Source: Nitrosomonadales bacterium (lineage in GTDB: Bacteria > Pseudomonadota > Gammaproteobacteria > Burkholderiales > Gallionellaceae). From it: 64,000 nt of DNA. The translations under genes and the position numbers were made by a program. Shown here piece after piece: positions 1 through 8,721 of the stretch. A model generated the notes under the pieces. The model saw only the letters and a list, made by a program, of their open reading frames with translations. It searched no databases and was not told the origin of the DNA. The stretch's first letter is position 1. The number at the start of each line of letters is the position of its first letter. Where the stretch lies: positions 217,059-281,058 of the forward strand of contig JACOUM010000010.1 of assembly GCA_016177795.1 (NCBI GenBank). Direction: 5' to 3'.

Positions 1-1190
1 ACGCCGACCAGCATCAACACAGATGTCCAGGGCATCTGATGGATCAATCCCCCCAAGCGCCCCATGTTGCGCTGGCCGGTGGCGTGCAGGATGGAGCCGG
101 TACCAATGAACAGCAGACTCTTGAACATCGCGTGATTCAGGCTGTGATACAAGGTCGCGGTGAGCGACAAGGCCGCCAAGGCACCCTTGCCATAGACGTG
201 GAAGATGATAGTCAGCCCTATTCCGACCAGTAGCAGGCCGATATTCTCGATGGATGAGTAAGCCAGCAATCGCTTCATGTCACCTTGCACAGCGGCGAAC
301 ATCACACCGAAAATCGCTGTCATCAAGCCCAATGCCAGTGTCAACACGCCCCACCACCATATCTGCGTATGGAGCAGATCGAAGGTTACGCGCAGGATGC
401 CGTAGATCGCCGTCTTCAGCATGACACCGCTCATCAGCGCGGAGACCGGCGAGGGCGCAGCCGGATGTGCCTCGGGCAACCACACGTGCAGCGGCAACGC
501 ACCCGCCTTCGCGCCGAAGCCGAACAGCGCGAGCAGGAATGCAGCCGACGCCCAGAACGGAGACAGGTGTGCCTCACGCATCGCGTCGAAAGTGTAAGCG
601 CCAATGCCGTGCCCGCCCTGCATCACACCGAAACCGAGCAAAATGGCAATCGCGCCGACATGTGCGATCAACAGATACAGGAAGCCGGCCTTGCGAATGT
701 CCGGCACATGGTGATCAGTGGTAACCAGGAAGTAGGAAGACAGTGCCATGGTCTCCCACGCCACCATGAACATATAGGCATCGTCGGCCAATAACACCAA
801 TGTCATGCCGGTGAGAAAGAGATGGTATTCCAGGCACAACAACCCCAGCGTCTTACTCTCCATATGGCGGAAATAGCCACTGCCGAACAGCGACACGCCG
901 AAGGACGCGCCGCCCAACAAGATCAGGAAAAATGATGAAAGGGAATCGAGACGCAGATGCAACGGCAGATCAGGCAGTCCGAGTGGTAGCACAACCATTT
1001 GCGGCGATGCATCCAACGACCACAGGCCGATGACTGCGAGCACCAATGAAGCGAGCGCTCCAACAGGAAAAAGCAGATGGGCGACCAATTTGGCGCTATG
1101 CCTGAATAGCAATCCCATCAGACCAAGCGCAATCCATAGTGTGATGGCTGCGCCTATTCCCTGCAACGGCAACATACCCGTCATGTTCAT
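1..1190 (-). CDS. hyfB: Hydrogenase-4 subunit B-like proton-translocating membrane protein (3' end cut by window)
   Basis: The minus frame is open from an ATG at 1190 to the window edge, giving about 396 residues and no stop, so only the N-terminal part is present. The translation is strongly hydrophobic and carries the antiporter/NuoL-type core: SYFLVTTDHH, HVGAIAILLGFG, then GALPLHVWLPEAHPAAPSPV and MKRLLAYSSIENIG. Those motifs define the proton_antipo_M family. The start (MNMTGMLPLQGIG) and the overall pattern fit the HyfB/HycC branch, which forms the membrane arm of group 4 hydrogenase or formate-hydrogenlyase-like complexes and pumps protons. A GAGG lies 15 bases upstream of the ATG; a second ATG two codons in is equally possible. 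Partner subunits would lie to the left of the window. A NuoL or Mrp-type paralogue cannot be excluded. Confidence 0.8.
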   Translation of the reverse strand, partial: MNMTGMLPLQGIGAAITLWIALGLMGLLFRHSAKLVAHLLFPVGALASLVLAVIGLWSLDASPQMVVLPLGLPDLPLHLRLDSLSSFFLILLGGASFGVSLFGSGYFRHMESKTLGLLCLEYHLFLTGMTLVLLADDAYMFMVAWETMALSSYFLVTTDHHVPDIRKAGFLYLLIAHVGAIAILLGFGVMQGGHGIGAYTFDAMREAHLSPFWASAAFLLALFGFGAKAGALPLHVWLPEAHPAAPSPVSALMSGVMLKTAIYGILRVTFDLLHTQIWWWGVLTLALGLMTAIFGVMFAAVQGDMKRLLAYSSIENIGLLLVGIGLTIIFHVYGKGALAALSLTATLYHSLNHAMFKSLLFIGTGSILHATGQRNMGRLGGLIHQMPWTSVLMLVG

Positions 1191-1334
1191 GCTATTTGTT
1201 TTTTTCCTCGCCTGTGTGGTTTGCTCAACTGCTCAGGCTGGGCATTCTACTCTCTTGCCCATGCCGCATTCAATGAGATCATTCTCCGCATTTGCTTTAT
1301 TTACTCACAAATCAGAAATATAGGCGGCATCTGG

Positions 1335-1460
1335 ATGTTCGAAGAATTATCGCACCAGGCGTGGATGCATCAGGCCGGATTCTTCGCGAAGATCGGCATT
1401 GAGAATGTGGTGGCGAATCCGGATGACGCGCTGGCACGCGCAAAGGTTCTGCTCAGATAG
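1335..1460 (+). CDS. Possible 41-residue ORF, function unknown
   Basis: A short open frame reads MFEELSHQAWMHQAGFFAKI onward and ends at a TAG. Residue composition looks protein-like rather than random, and it converges with the 89-residue ORF on the other strand, overlapping by 8 bases. Upstream there is only a weak AGGCGG about 9 bases from the ATG. I recognise no family. It may be non-coding. Confidence 0.25.
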   Translation: MFEELSHQAWMHQAGFFAKIGIENVVANPDDALARAKVLLR

Positions 1461-1722
1461 TTCCGGGCGCCACCACCTCGACTCTGCCGGTGTAGGCGGC
1501 GGATATCATCCACAGGTAGGCGCCATGAATGGCGATATCCGCCATCGCCTCGCGGTGTTCCGGCCGGCTGTCGTCCAGCTCGTCCTGCGATCTTTCTTCC
1601 CAGTCGCCCAGATATTCGATCGCCGCTCTCATGTTTGCCGCGATGCCGTCCATTTCCGCACCGACCGGCAGCACCAGGCGATACTCCGGATGGCTGTTCG
1701 ACATCAGTATCCGGACACGCAT
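1453..1722 (-). CDS. Hypothetical 89-residue protein downstream of dnaE
   Basis: This ORF begins 16 bases after the dnaE stop on the same strand, so it could be translated from the dnaE message. The product (MRVRILMSNSHPEYRLVLP...) is acidic in the middle (GDWEERSQDELDD) and has no signal peptide or membrane segment. I do not recognise a domain. An ATG six codons later is an alternative start, and no clear Shine-Dalgarno is visible for either. A 119-residue ORF in another frame over the same bases has an Arg/Gly-rich shadow composition and was not preferred. Confidence 0.5.
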   Translation of the reverse strand: MRVRILMSNSHPEYRLVLPVGAEMDGIAANMRAAIEYLGDWEERSQDELDDSRPEHREAMADIAIHGAYLWMISAAYTGRVEVVAPGTI

Positions 1723-1738
1723 CCCGCATCCGGCCGCA

Positions 1739-4700
1739 TCAATACATCACCTTTACATTCTCCGCTTGCAGCAACTCGCGCAAACCATGCAGCAGGTCGT
1801 CGTGCAGCGTCACCTGCCATGTCTCGTCGAGGCGCAACCGGCAGCTCGCGTCATCGTTGCGGTAGTGGATCTGCACCGGACATTTGCCGTTACGGTAGGG
1901 AGCGAACAGTTTTTTGAGTTGCGCGACGCTGGTTCTGCCGTTGCAGCGCAGCGCCAGCTCCTTGGCGAAAGCGGAACGCGCCGAGGCGAAATCGAACAGC
2001 TCGTCGGCATTCACGCGCACGCTATCGGTATACGAATCCAGGCTGGCCTTGCCGTGCACCACCAATAATTCATCCTCGCGTATCCACGGGCGGCTCGGCT
2101 CATACAGGTCGTTGAACACGGTCACCTCGACCTGCGCGCCGCCGTCGTCCAGCGTCACCACCGCCATGCGCCCGCGCCGTGTCTGCTGGATGCGCAGTCC
2201 GGCCACGATGCCCGCCAGCACCACCGCTACGCCGCGCCGCGTAGTTGATGTGGAACTGCTGCCATTCGATGCGCCGACAAATTGCGGCGTGAGGTCGCCC
2301 AGCTTCATCTTGATGAAGTTCGCCAGCTCTTCTTCATATTCCTGATAGGGATGCCCGCTCAGATAGAAACCGAGGCTGGTCTTTTCGTGGATCAGCTGTT
2401 CGCGCAGCCGCCAGCGCGGCACATCCGCGTGCTGGACCGTCAGCGCGGCATCCGCCTCGTCGTTGCCGAACAGGCTGTTCTGGTTGGCAAAGCGTGCGTG
2501 CTGGTCGGCGCTTGCCAAGGCGGCATCCAGTGTCGCCATCAGGCAGGCGCGATGATCGTTGATGCTGTCGAACGCGCCGGCCTTGATCAGCGCCTCGACG
2601 GTGCGGCGGTTGACGACGCGCTTGTCCACGCGCCGGCAGAAATCGAACAGATCCTTGAATGCGCCGCTTTCGCGCGCCTTGGCGATGTTGCCGATGGCCG
2701 CCTCGCCGGTGCCCTTGACCGCGCCGAGGCCGTAGGCAATGGTCTTCTCGTCCACCGGAGAAAACGCATAGCCCGAGCTGTTCACGTCCGGTGGCAGGAT
2801 GCGCAATCTCTGCTGCAAGGCATCGAGATAGAAGGTGCGCACCTTGTCGGTGTTGTCCAGATCGCCCGACAGCGTCGCCGCCATGAAGGCAGCCGGATAA
2901 TGCGCCTTGAGATAGGCGGTCTGATAAGCCACCAGCGCGTAAGCGGCGGCATGCGACTTGTTGAATCCGTATCCGGCAAACTTCTCCATCAGGTCGAACA
3001 GGTTGCCGGCCTGATCCTTCGGCGTACCGTTCCTGAGCGCGCCGTTGACGAAAATCTCGCGCTGCTGCGCCATCTCCTCGGGCTTTTTCTTGCCCATCGC
3101 GCGGCGCAGCAGGTCGGCACCGCCGAGACTGTAGCCGCCGACGATCTGCGCCATCTGCATCACCTGCTCCTGATAGACCATGATGCCGTAGGTTTCGCGC
3201 AGCACCGATTCGACGGCGGGGTGGGGGTAGTCGAATTTCTCGCCGTGCTTGCGCCGCACGAAATCCGGAATCAGGTCCATCGGGCCGGGGCGGTACAGCG
3301 CCACCAGCGCGATGATGTCCTCGAAACAGTCCGGTCTGGCCTGTTTCAGCATGTCTTTCATGCCGCGCGATTCCAGCTGGAATACGGCGGTGGTATTGCC
3401 GGCCTTGAGCAGCTCGTAGGCCAGCTTGTCGTCGAGCGGCATGGTTTCCAGCGTGAACGGCGCGACACCGCCGGCCAGCCGCGCAACATGACGCATCGCC
3501 CAGTCGAGGATGGTCAGGGTGCGCAAACCGAGGAAGTCGAACTTCACCAGCCCGATGGCCTCGACATCGTCCTTGTCGAACTGGCTCACCACGCTGGCCG
3601 CGCTGTCGGCGCAATACAGCGGGCAGAAATCGGTGAGCTGCCCCGGCGCGATCAGCACGCCGCCGGCATGCATGCCGACGTTGCGCGTCAGGTCCTCGAG
3701 CCGCCCGGCCAGTTCCAGCAGTTCCGGCACACCCTCTTCGCGCTCGGCGATGGCGTTGATCTCCGGCTCCATTTCGCGCGCCTTCTGCAGCGACACCGGC
3801 TTCACGCCTTCGAGCGGGATCGCCTTGGACAGGCTGTCGCACAGCCCGTAGGGGAAATCCATTACGCGGCCGACGTCGCGGATCACCGCCTTGGAAGCCA
3901 TCGTGCCGAAGGTGGCGATCTGCGACACGCACTGTGCGCCGTATTTCTTCTTCACGTAATCGATGACGCGCTCGCGCCCGTCCTGGCAGAAGTCCACGTC
4001 GAAGTCGGGCATCGACACGCGCTCGGGATTGAGAAAACGCTCGAACAGCAAGCCGTAGCGCAGCGGGTCGAGATCGGTGATGCCGAGGCTGTACGCCACC
4101 AGCGAACCGGCGCCGGAGCCGCGCCCCGGTCCGACCGGCACGCCATTGTTTTTCGCCCAGCGGATGAAATCCGCCACAATCAGGAAGTAGCCGGGGAAGC
4201 CCATCTTGATGATGGTCTCGGTCTCGAACGCGAGCCGCTCGCGGTACTGCGGCAGCTTCGCGGCGCGCTCGGTCTCGTCGGGATAGAGCAACGCCATGCG
4301 CTGCTGCAAGCCGAGTATCGCCTGCCCGCGCAGATAGTCTTCCAGGCTTTCGCTGTTCGGCGTCGGAAAATCCGGCAGGTGCGGCTTGCCCAGCGCCAGG
4401 GAAAGATTGCAGCGGCGCGCAATCTCCACGCTGTTCTGCAACGCCTCCGGCAGGTCGGCGAACAGCGCCGCCATTTCGGCCTGTGTCTTGAAGTATTGCT
4501 GCGCGGTAAATTGCCTAGCGCGGCGCTTGTCGTTCAGCACATAGCCCTCGGAGATGCACACGCGCGCCTCGTGCGCCTTGAAGTCATCGGCGGCGAGAAA
4601 CTGCACCGGATGGGTAGCGACTAGCGGCAGGCCGAGTTTGGCGGCCAGCTGCGCTGCAGCGTGGATGTAATGCTCTTCGTCGGCAAATCCGGCGCGCTGC

Positions 4701-5209
4701 ACTTCGAGGTAATAACGGTTGTTGAACAGGCCCGCCCATTCCTGCGCAAACTGTCTGGCCTGCTGCATGTTGCCGGACAGCAGCGCACAGCCGACATCGC
4801 CGAGGTGTGCGCCGGACAATGCGATCAGCCCGGCAGTGCCTTCGTGGAACCACTCGCGGCGCAATTCGGCGCGGCCGCGATGCTGGTTCTCCAGATAGGC
4901 GCGGCTGAGCAGGCGGCACAACAGCAGATAGCCCTCGCGCGACTGGCACAGCAGCAGCAGGCGATGCGGCCGGTCGTGGTCGGCGTCGTTGCCGATGAAC
5001 ACGTCGCAGCCGACGACGGGTTTGAGGCCGTTACCGCGCGCACTTTGGTAAAACTTCACCAGCCCGAACACGTTATTCAGGTCGGTCAATGCCACTGCCG
5101 GCATGCCGTCGCCTTGCGCGGCGGCAACCGCTTCATTCACGCGCAGCATGCCATCCGAAATGGAATATTCGCTGTGCAGCCGGAGATGGACGAAGGAAGG
5201 TTGCGGCAT
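1739..5209 (-). CDS. dnaE: DNA polymerase III subunit alpha
   Basis: This is the catalytic subunit of the replicative polymerase, 1156 residues, the usual length for DnaE1. The N-terminal PHP domain starts with FVHLRLHSEYSISDG. The polymerase core carries PGRGSGAGSLVAYSLGITDL and the metal-binding PDFDVDFCQDGRERV near residue 400, matching the two catalytic aspartates of E. coli DnaE. GFNKSHAAAYALVAYQTAYL is also present, and the C-terminal part has an OB-fold stretch (VAVVLAGIVAGLRIQQ, then RMAVVTLDDG) near residue 1000. The start ATG at 5209 gives MPQPSFVHLRLHSEYS, the expected N terminus. The gene is followed closely by a small ORF of unknown function. No frameshift or insertion is visible. 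Confidence 0.98.
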   Translation of the reverse strand: MPQPSFVHLRLHSEYSISDGMLRVNEAVAAAQGDGMPAVALTDLNNVFGLVKFYQSARGNGLKPVVGCDVFIGNDADHDRPHRLLLLCQSREGYLLLCRLLSRAYLENQHRGRAELRREWFHEGTAGLIALSGAHLGDVGCALLSGNMQQARQFAQEWAGLFNNRYYLEVQRAGFADEEHYIHAAAQLAAKLGLPLVATHPVQFLAADDFKAHEARVCISEGYVLNDKRRARQFTAQQYFKTQAEMAALFADLPEALQNSVEIARRCNLSLALGKPHLPDFPTPNSESLEDYLRGQAILGLQQRMALLYPDETERAAKLPQYRERLAFETETIIKMGFPGYFLIVADFIRWAKNNGVPVGPGRGSGAGSLVAYSLGITDLDPLRYGLLFERFLNPERVSMPDFDVDFCQDGRERVIDYVKKKYGAQCVSQIATFGTMASKAVIRDVGRVMDFPYGLCDSLSKAIPLEGVKPVSLQKAREMEPEINAIAEREEGVPELLELAGRLEDLTRNVGMHAGGVLIAPGQLTDFCPLYCADSAASVVSQFDKDDVEAIGLVKFDFLGLRTLTILDWAMRHVARLAGGVAPFTLETMPLDDKLAYELLKAGNTTAVFQLESRGMKDMLKQARPDCFEDIIALVALYRPGPMDLIPDFVRRKHGEKFDYPHPAVESVLRETYGIMVYQEQVMQMAQIVGGYSLGGADLLRRAMGKKKPEEMAQQREIFVNGALRNGTPKDQAGNLFDLMEKFAGYGFNKSHAAAYALVAYQTAYLKAHYPAAFMAATLSGDLDNTDKVRTFYLDALQQRLRILPPDVNSSGYAFSPVDEKTIAYGLGAVKGTGEAAIGNIAKARESGAFKDLFDFCRRVDKRVVNRRTVEALIKAGAFDSINDHRACLMATLDAALASADQHARFANQNSLFGNDEADAALTVQHADVPRWRLREQLIHEKTSLGFYLSGHPYQEYEEELANFIKMKLGDLTPQFVGASNGSSSTSTTRRGVAVVLAGIVAGLRIQQTRRGRMAVVTLDDGGAQVEVTVFNDLYEPSRPWIREDELLVVHGKASLDSYTDSVRVNADELFDFASARSAFAKELALRCNGRTSVAQLKKLFAPYRNGKCPVQIHYRNDDASCRLRLDETWQVTLHDDLLHGLRELLQAENVKVMY

Positions 5210-5361
5210 GATGAAAACGTAAGGTTTCGAGCGGTGATTTTAGCACCGTCGGATGCATGGGGTAGGCGATCCTCTCAATAGGCAAACGCCACTTCTCACT
5301 GCACAGATTGATCTTTTCGGGCGCGCTGGATAAATAATGCCGCGAGAAACGGCGCGGATGG

Positions 5362-5435
5362 TGGAGCGGGTGAACGGGATCGAACCGTCGTATGCAGCTT
5401 GGGAAGCTGCCGTTCTACCATTGAACTACACCCGC
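5362..5435 (-). tRNA. tRNA-Gly (anticodon CCC)
   Basis: The minus strand folds as a complete cloverleaf of 74 bases including an encoded CCA. The acceptor stem is GCGGGTG/CACCCGC, the anticodon stem GCAGC/GCTGC closes a seven-base loop TTCCCAA with CCC at positions 34-36, and the T arm contains GGTTCGATCC. It decodes GGG. It is transcribed away from thiS. Confidence 0.95.
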
Positions 5436-5456
5436 CTGGTGTAGAATACGGCGCGC

Positions 5457-5484
5457 ATTCTAGCATGGACCAGCAAAGTGATAA
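5457..5484 (-). promoter_or_regulatory. Likely sigma-70 promoter of tRNA-Gly
   Basis: Read on the minus strand, TTATCA and TAGAAT are separated by 16 bases and followed by a GC-rich stretch (GCGCGCC) and then the tRNA 5' end about 20 bases on. A GC-rich discriminator is typical of stable-RNA promoters under stringent control. The -35 box lies inside the first codons of thiS on the other strand. Confidence 0.5.
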
Positions 5485-5681
5485 CTGTCAGCATCAACGG
5501 CGAATCCCGCCAATTCCCGCAAGCCATCAGCGTCGCCGTGCTCATCGATGAACTGGGACTGACCGGCAAGCGCATCGCGCTGGAGCGCAACGGCGAAATC
5601 GTGCCGCGCAGCATGTTTGCCGCACAGCAGCTGGCGGATGGCGACAAACTGGAAGTGGTTGTCGCGGTGGGTGGCGGCTAA
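5478..5681 (+). CDS. thiS: Sulfur carrier protein ThiS
   Basis: ThiS carries sulfur as a C-terminal thiocarboxylate to the thiazole synthase ThiG. The 67-residue product has the ubiquitin-like pattern (VSINGESRQF, ALERNGEIVPRS, DGDKLEVVVAVGGG) and ends in the required Gly-Gly. The start is a GTG at 5478; a nearby ATG at 5465 is in another frame and meets a different reading frame. It lies 111 bases upstream of thiG on the same strand. No TPP riboswitch precedes it, because the divergent tRNA occupies the space. Confidence 0.93.
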   Translation: MITVSINGESRQFPQAISVAVLIDELGLTGKRIALERNGEIVPRSMFAAQQLADGDKLEVVVAVGGG

Positions 5682-5697
5682 GACTCAACCCGTTTTC

Positions 5698-5761
5698 GTC
5701 CACAAAAAATACGAAAAGCATGAAAATAAATTTGTTCGTGTTTTTCGTGACTTTCGTGGAC
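5698..5761. repeat. CACGAA-type imperfect inverted repeat between thiS and thiG
   Basis: The left arm starts GTCCACAAAAAATACGAAAA and the right arm, read in reverse complement, starts GTCCACGAAAGTCACGAAAA. The arms match over about 34 bases with a few differences, so the RNA can form a long stem between the two thi genes. The composition of the right arm (TTTTTCGTG, CTTTCGTGG) matches the second copy at 56646-56770. Confidence 0.75.
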
Positions 5762-5792
5762 AGAAGTTTTTCCAGATTTAATAGGAATACAA

Positions 5793-6587
5793 ATGAACGA
5801 CAAACTCATCATCGCAGGCAAGAGCTACTCGTCCCGGCTGCTGGTTGGTACCGGCAAATACAAGGACTTCGCCGAGACGCAGGCGGCGGTCGAGGCCAGT
5901 GGCGCGGAAATCATCACCATCGCGATTCGCCGCAGCAACATCGGGCAGAACCCCAATGAACCGAGTTTACTGGAAGTCCTGCCGCCGTCGAAATACACGC
6001 TGCTGCCCAACACCGCCGGCTGCTACACCGCCGACGATGCGGTGCGCACGCTGCGGCTGGCGCGCGAGCTGCTGGACGGGCACACTCTGGTCAAGCTGGA
6101 GGTGCTGGGCGACCCGCAATCGCTGTATCCGAATATGATCGAGACCATCGCTGCGGCGAAGACGCTCGTGGCGGAAGGTTTTCAGGTGATGGTGTATACC
6201 TCGGATGACCCGATCATCGCCAGGCAACTGGAAGACCTCGGCTGCGTGGCGATCATGCCGCTGGCCTCGCTGATCGGCTCCGGCATGGGCATCCTCAATC
6301 CGTGGAATTTGCAACTCGTCATGGAGCGCGTGCAGGTGCCGGTGATCGTCGATGCGGGCGTGGGCACCGCGTCGGATGCCGCGATTGCGATGGAACTGGG
6401 TTGCGACGGCGTGCTGATGAACACCGCGATCGCCGCCGCGCAGCAGCCGGTGCTGATGGCCGGCGCGATGAAGAAGGCCGTGGAAGCCGGACGCGACGCG
6501 TACCTCGCCGGGCGCATGCCGAAAAAATTCTACAGCGCCAGCCCGAGTTCGCCGACGGCGGGCATCATCGGCTCGACGCGCAGCTAA
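5793..6587 (+). CDS. thiG: Thiazole synthase ThiG
   Basis: ThiG joins 1-deoxyxylulose 5-phosphate, dehydroglycine and the ThiS thiocarboxylate to make the thiazole phosphate of thiamine. The 264-residue protein is a TIM barrel of normal length, with FLVGTGKY-like start ([14 protein letters not shown]), the Schiff-base lysine in LVKLEVLGD near residue 97, and the phosphate-binding end [26 protein letters not shown] lies just before the ATG. It follows thiS, so ThiS and ThiG are likely co-transcribed through the hairpin between them. Confidence 0.96.
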   Translation: MNDKLIIAGKSYSSRLLVGTGKYKDFAETQAAVEASGAEIITIAIRRSNIGQNPNEPSLLEVLPPSKYTLLPNTAGCYTADDAVRTLRLARELLDGHTLVKLEVLGDPQSLYPNMIETIAAAKTLVAEGFQVMVYTSDDPIIARQLEDLGCVAIMPLASLIGSGMGILNPWNLQLVMERVQVPVIVDAGVGTASDAAIAMELGCDGVLMNTAIAAAQQPVLMAGAMKKAVEAGRDAYLAGRMPKKFYSASPSSPTAGIIGSTRS

Positions 6588-6592
6588 ACACC

Positions 6593-6653
6593 CCTCTCCT
6601 CATCCCCTCTCCCGCAAGTGGGAGAGGGTGCCCGATAGGGCGGGTGAGGGCAA
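6593..6653. repeat. CCCTCACC-type palindromic repeat, copy 1 (intergenic)
   Basis: The stretch holds a hairpin CCCTCTCCCGC / GTGGGAGAGGG followed by GGGCGGGTGAGGGC. It belongs to the same family as copies inside hisH (17261), polA (37604) and uvrD (43651) and the intergenic copy at 46901. Here it lies between the thiG stop and the trmB start, 15 bases before trmB. Confidence 0.75.
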
Positions 6654-6667
6654 CTGAGCAACCTGCC

Positions 6668-7351
6668 ATGACCGACACCGATCTTTCCAAACGCCACATC
6701 CGCAGCTACGTGCTGCGCCAAGGCCGCGTCTCGCCCGCGCAGCAGCGCGCGGTGGAAACGCTGCTGCCGCGTTTCGGCATTCCGTACGCCACGCGTCCGC
6801 TGGACCTGAATCAGGCCTTCGGGCGCGCTGCGCCGAAGATTCTGGAGATCGGTTTCGGCATGGGCGACAGCACCGCGACCATCGCGCAGGCAGCTCCCGC
6901 AAATGATTACCTGGCGCTCGAAGTGCACACACCGGGCGTGGGCAACCTGCTCAAGCTGATCGATGTGCAGCAGATACCCAACATCCGCATCATCCAGCAC
7001 GATGCGGTGGAAGTGCTGCGCGACATGATCGGTGACGCAACCCTGGACGGTGTGCATATCTTCTTTCCCGATCCGTGGCATAAGGCGCGCCACAACAAGC
7101 GTCGCCTGATTCAGGCACCATTCATCGCGCAACTGGTGCAGAAAATAAAACCCGGCGGCTATATCCACGTCGCTACCGACTGGCAGGATTACGCCGAGCA
7201 GGTGCTGGCGGTATTGAGTGCGGAGCCGCTGCTGCAAAACACGGCGGCGGATTACGCACCGCGCCCAGAATATCGCCCGCTTACCAAGTTCGAGCAGCGC
7301 GGCATCCGTCTGGGGCATGGTGTGTGGGATATGGTGTTTCGCCGTATCTGA
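6668..7351 (+). CDS. trmB: tRNA (guanine-N7-)-methyltransferase
   Basis: TrmB methylates G46 in the variable loop of tRNAs using S-adenosylmethionine. The 227-residue protein has the SAM-binding [12 protein letters not shown] near residue 60, the acidic [13 protein letters not shown], and the family signature [17 protein letters not shown]. The chosen ATG at 6668 gives [20 protein letters not shown], the usual N terminus; the frame stays open upstream only because it reads through the palindromic repeat and the end of thiG. Confidence 0.95.
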   Translation: MTDTDLSKRHIRSYVLRQGRVSPAQQRAVETLLPRFGIPYATRPLDLNQAFGRAAPKILEIGFGMGDSTATIAQAAPANDYLALEVHTPGVGNLLKLIDVQQIPNIRIIQHDAVEVLRDMIGDATLDGVHIFFPDPWHKARHNKRRLIQAPFIAQLVQKIKPGGYIHVATDWQDYAEQVLAVLSAEPLLQNTAADYAPRPEYRPLTKFEQRGIRLGHGVWDMVFRRI

Positions 7352-7480
7352 ACCACGAAACCGATGGGGCGCGTCGCATGAGTGTGGCCGCGAATGCGCT
7401 ATAAAGCTGTCACTGGCGAAGAGTCGAAATGTGCCAAAAGCGGAAATTCAAGAATTTTGTGGCGATGGTCTGCTACTCGG

Positions 7481-8510
7481 TGCGGAAGTTCGTTCTTCTA
7501 GTAATGTACTTCTGCTACCGCGCCATAAGCGGTCAGTCGAAAACCGTAGTTTCCCCTCTTATCCTTGTGTGGATATTTAGTGATAGGTTTCAACAATCAC
7601 TGCTAAAGATAGTAAGTAAAACACTTGGAAGTGTTTATACAGGTCAAGCATGGAGAAGATTTCTCCGATAACCCTATCTTTATTATCGAGGAAATTAGGA
7701 AGGTCACTAAGCTCGTGAACCTCATCATTTCTCCTGTTCCCCATCAGCGTAAATAAGGTCGAAGCTTTTTCTTCTAACTTATTCTTCAAGAAAGAGGCAG
7801 GCAAACCGCCGAAATTCCCACGACCTTTCATGACTTTTGGAAATTTTGGGTATTCCATATTGGCAAACATGAATAACGACCTAGTCAATTTTTCAATCAT
7901 TGCAGGAATACGAACTAGAGAATCGCTAAGTAATACGACAGAGTCGAACGATTCATTTGGAATGTTTGAAACTTCTGCCGAAGATGGAGGAGATGCCTGA
8001 ATGACAGGAATATTTCTTAACATCCGGGCAAGGGACTTGAGAACAATTGAGTCAATAAAATGAATATGGTTGTGAAGATTGATAATGGCTTCTATTTTTA
8101 CTGGCTTATTTATGATGTTTCGAACTAGGATGTCGTACGAATCGACTTGAAACCAGTCCCAAATAAATATTTTCGTAGTGTCCAAGTTTGAGAACACTTC
8201 CTCCAATGTTTTCGTCTTTGGAGCATTTGCATCGTATTTCATTCTGATTTTCCACTCAAATTCAGAAGGAATGGAGGCGAATGGAGAAAGGATGTTTGTA
8301 AGGTGATCAATTTCCGCTTGGTTAGTTGAGAAATATTCTTCCGGGGAAATTTTCCCAAGACGAATATCTAATTCTCCATCGGAGAAAAGATGCATTTTTC
8401 TAAAATTCGCAAAAGCCAATGAAGAGTGCGGATTCATTACATCCCTCTATGAATATGACCGCTTATGGCACGGTAGCGGAGGTACATTATTAGAAGAGCG
8501 AACTTCCGCA
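7481..8510. mobile_element. Candidate insert: orphan gene bracketed by 55-bp inverted repeats
   Basis: The arm at 7481-7535 and the reverse complement of 8456-8510 match at 50 of 55 positions, and all five differences are transitions. Both begin TGCGGAAGTTCG and end GCCATAAGCGGTCA. Weaker similarity continues outward for some 40 bases (AGCGGAAATTCAAG against AGCGGAAGTTTAAG). Between the arms lies a single AT-rich gene on the minus strand. No transposase or integrase is visible. The arrangement suggests a non-autonomous mobile unit or a hot spot using a dispersed repeat, but movement is inference. Confidence 0.55.
7577..8437 (-). CDS. Hypothetical protein, AT-rich, likely horizontally acquired
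   Basis: This 286-residue protein starts MNPHSSLAFANFRKMHLFSD. It is rich in Ile, Asn, Lys and Phe, quite unlike the Ala/Arg-rich neighbours, and the DNA is clearly lower in GC than the flanks. It has no signal peptide; the C-terminal HFQVFYLLSLAVIVETYH is hydrophobic but too short to call a membrane anchor with confidence. I recognise no domain. It is alone between the two 55-bp inverted repeats, which begin 19 bases beyond its start codon and 42 bases beyond its stop. A defence or cargo role is possible but nothing in the sequence shows it. Confidence 0.75.
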   Translation of the reverse strand: MNPHSSLAFANFRKMHLFSDGELDIRLGKISPEEYFSTNQAEIDHLTNILSPFASIPSEFEWKIRMKYDANAPKTKTLEEVFSNLDTTKIFIWDWFQVDSYDILVRNIINKPVKIEAIINLHNHIHFIDSIVLKSLARMLRNIPVIQASPPSSAEVSNIPNESFDSVVLLSDSLVRIPAMIEKLTRSLFMFANMEYPKFPKVMKGRGNFGGLPASFLKNKLEEKASTLFTLMGNRRNDEVHELSDLPNFLDNKDRVIGEIFSMLDLYKHFQVFYLLSLAVIVETYH

Positions 8511-8721
8511 AAGGCCGATGATGAGACGGTCGGGGCAGCCAACTTAAACTTCCGCTTCGGGTTGCTGTCCCTTGGCGAACGGCAGCTGTGCGGCAAGCTG
8601 TCAAATCGAAGCGCCACTGACTGCTTTGCGGCGGTGAGCATTGGGGGGATCGCAGGCCGGTGCCAAAACCAGACCTTCGGCGTTAAAAAGGCGATCCGCA
8701 ACCAGCGGGGTGAAGCTGCAT

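Noticed and set aside
2282..4624. 780-codon plus-strand frame over dnaE
   Set aside because: Antisense to the polymerase motifs and full of His, Gln and Arg in a shadow pattern; no domain is visible.
5436..5792. TPP riboswitch for thiS or thiG
   Set aside because: No CTGAGA-type thi-box core is present; the space is taken by the tRNA promoter and a CACGAA-type repeat.
6593..6653. Rho-independent terminator after thiG
   Set aside because: The hairpin is strong but lacks a T run on either strand and belongs to a repeat family found inside coding genes.
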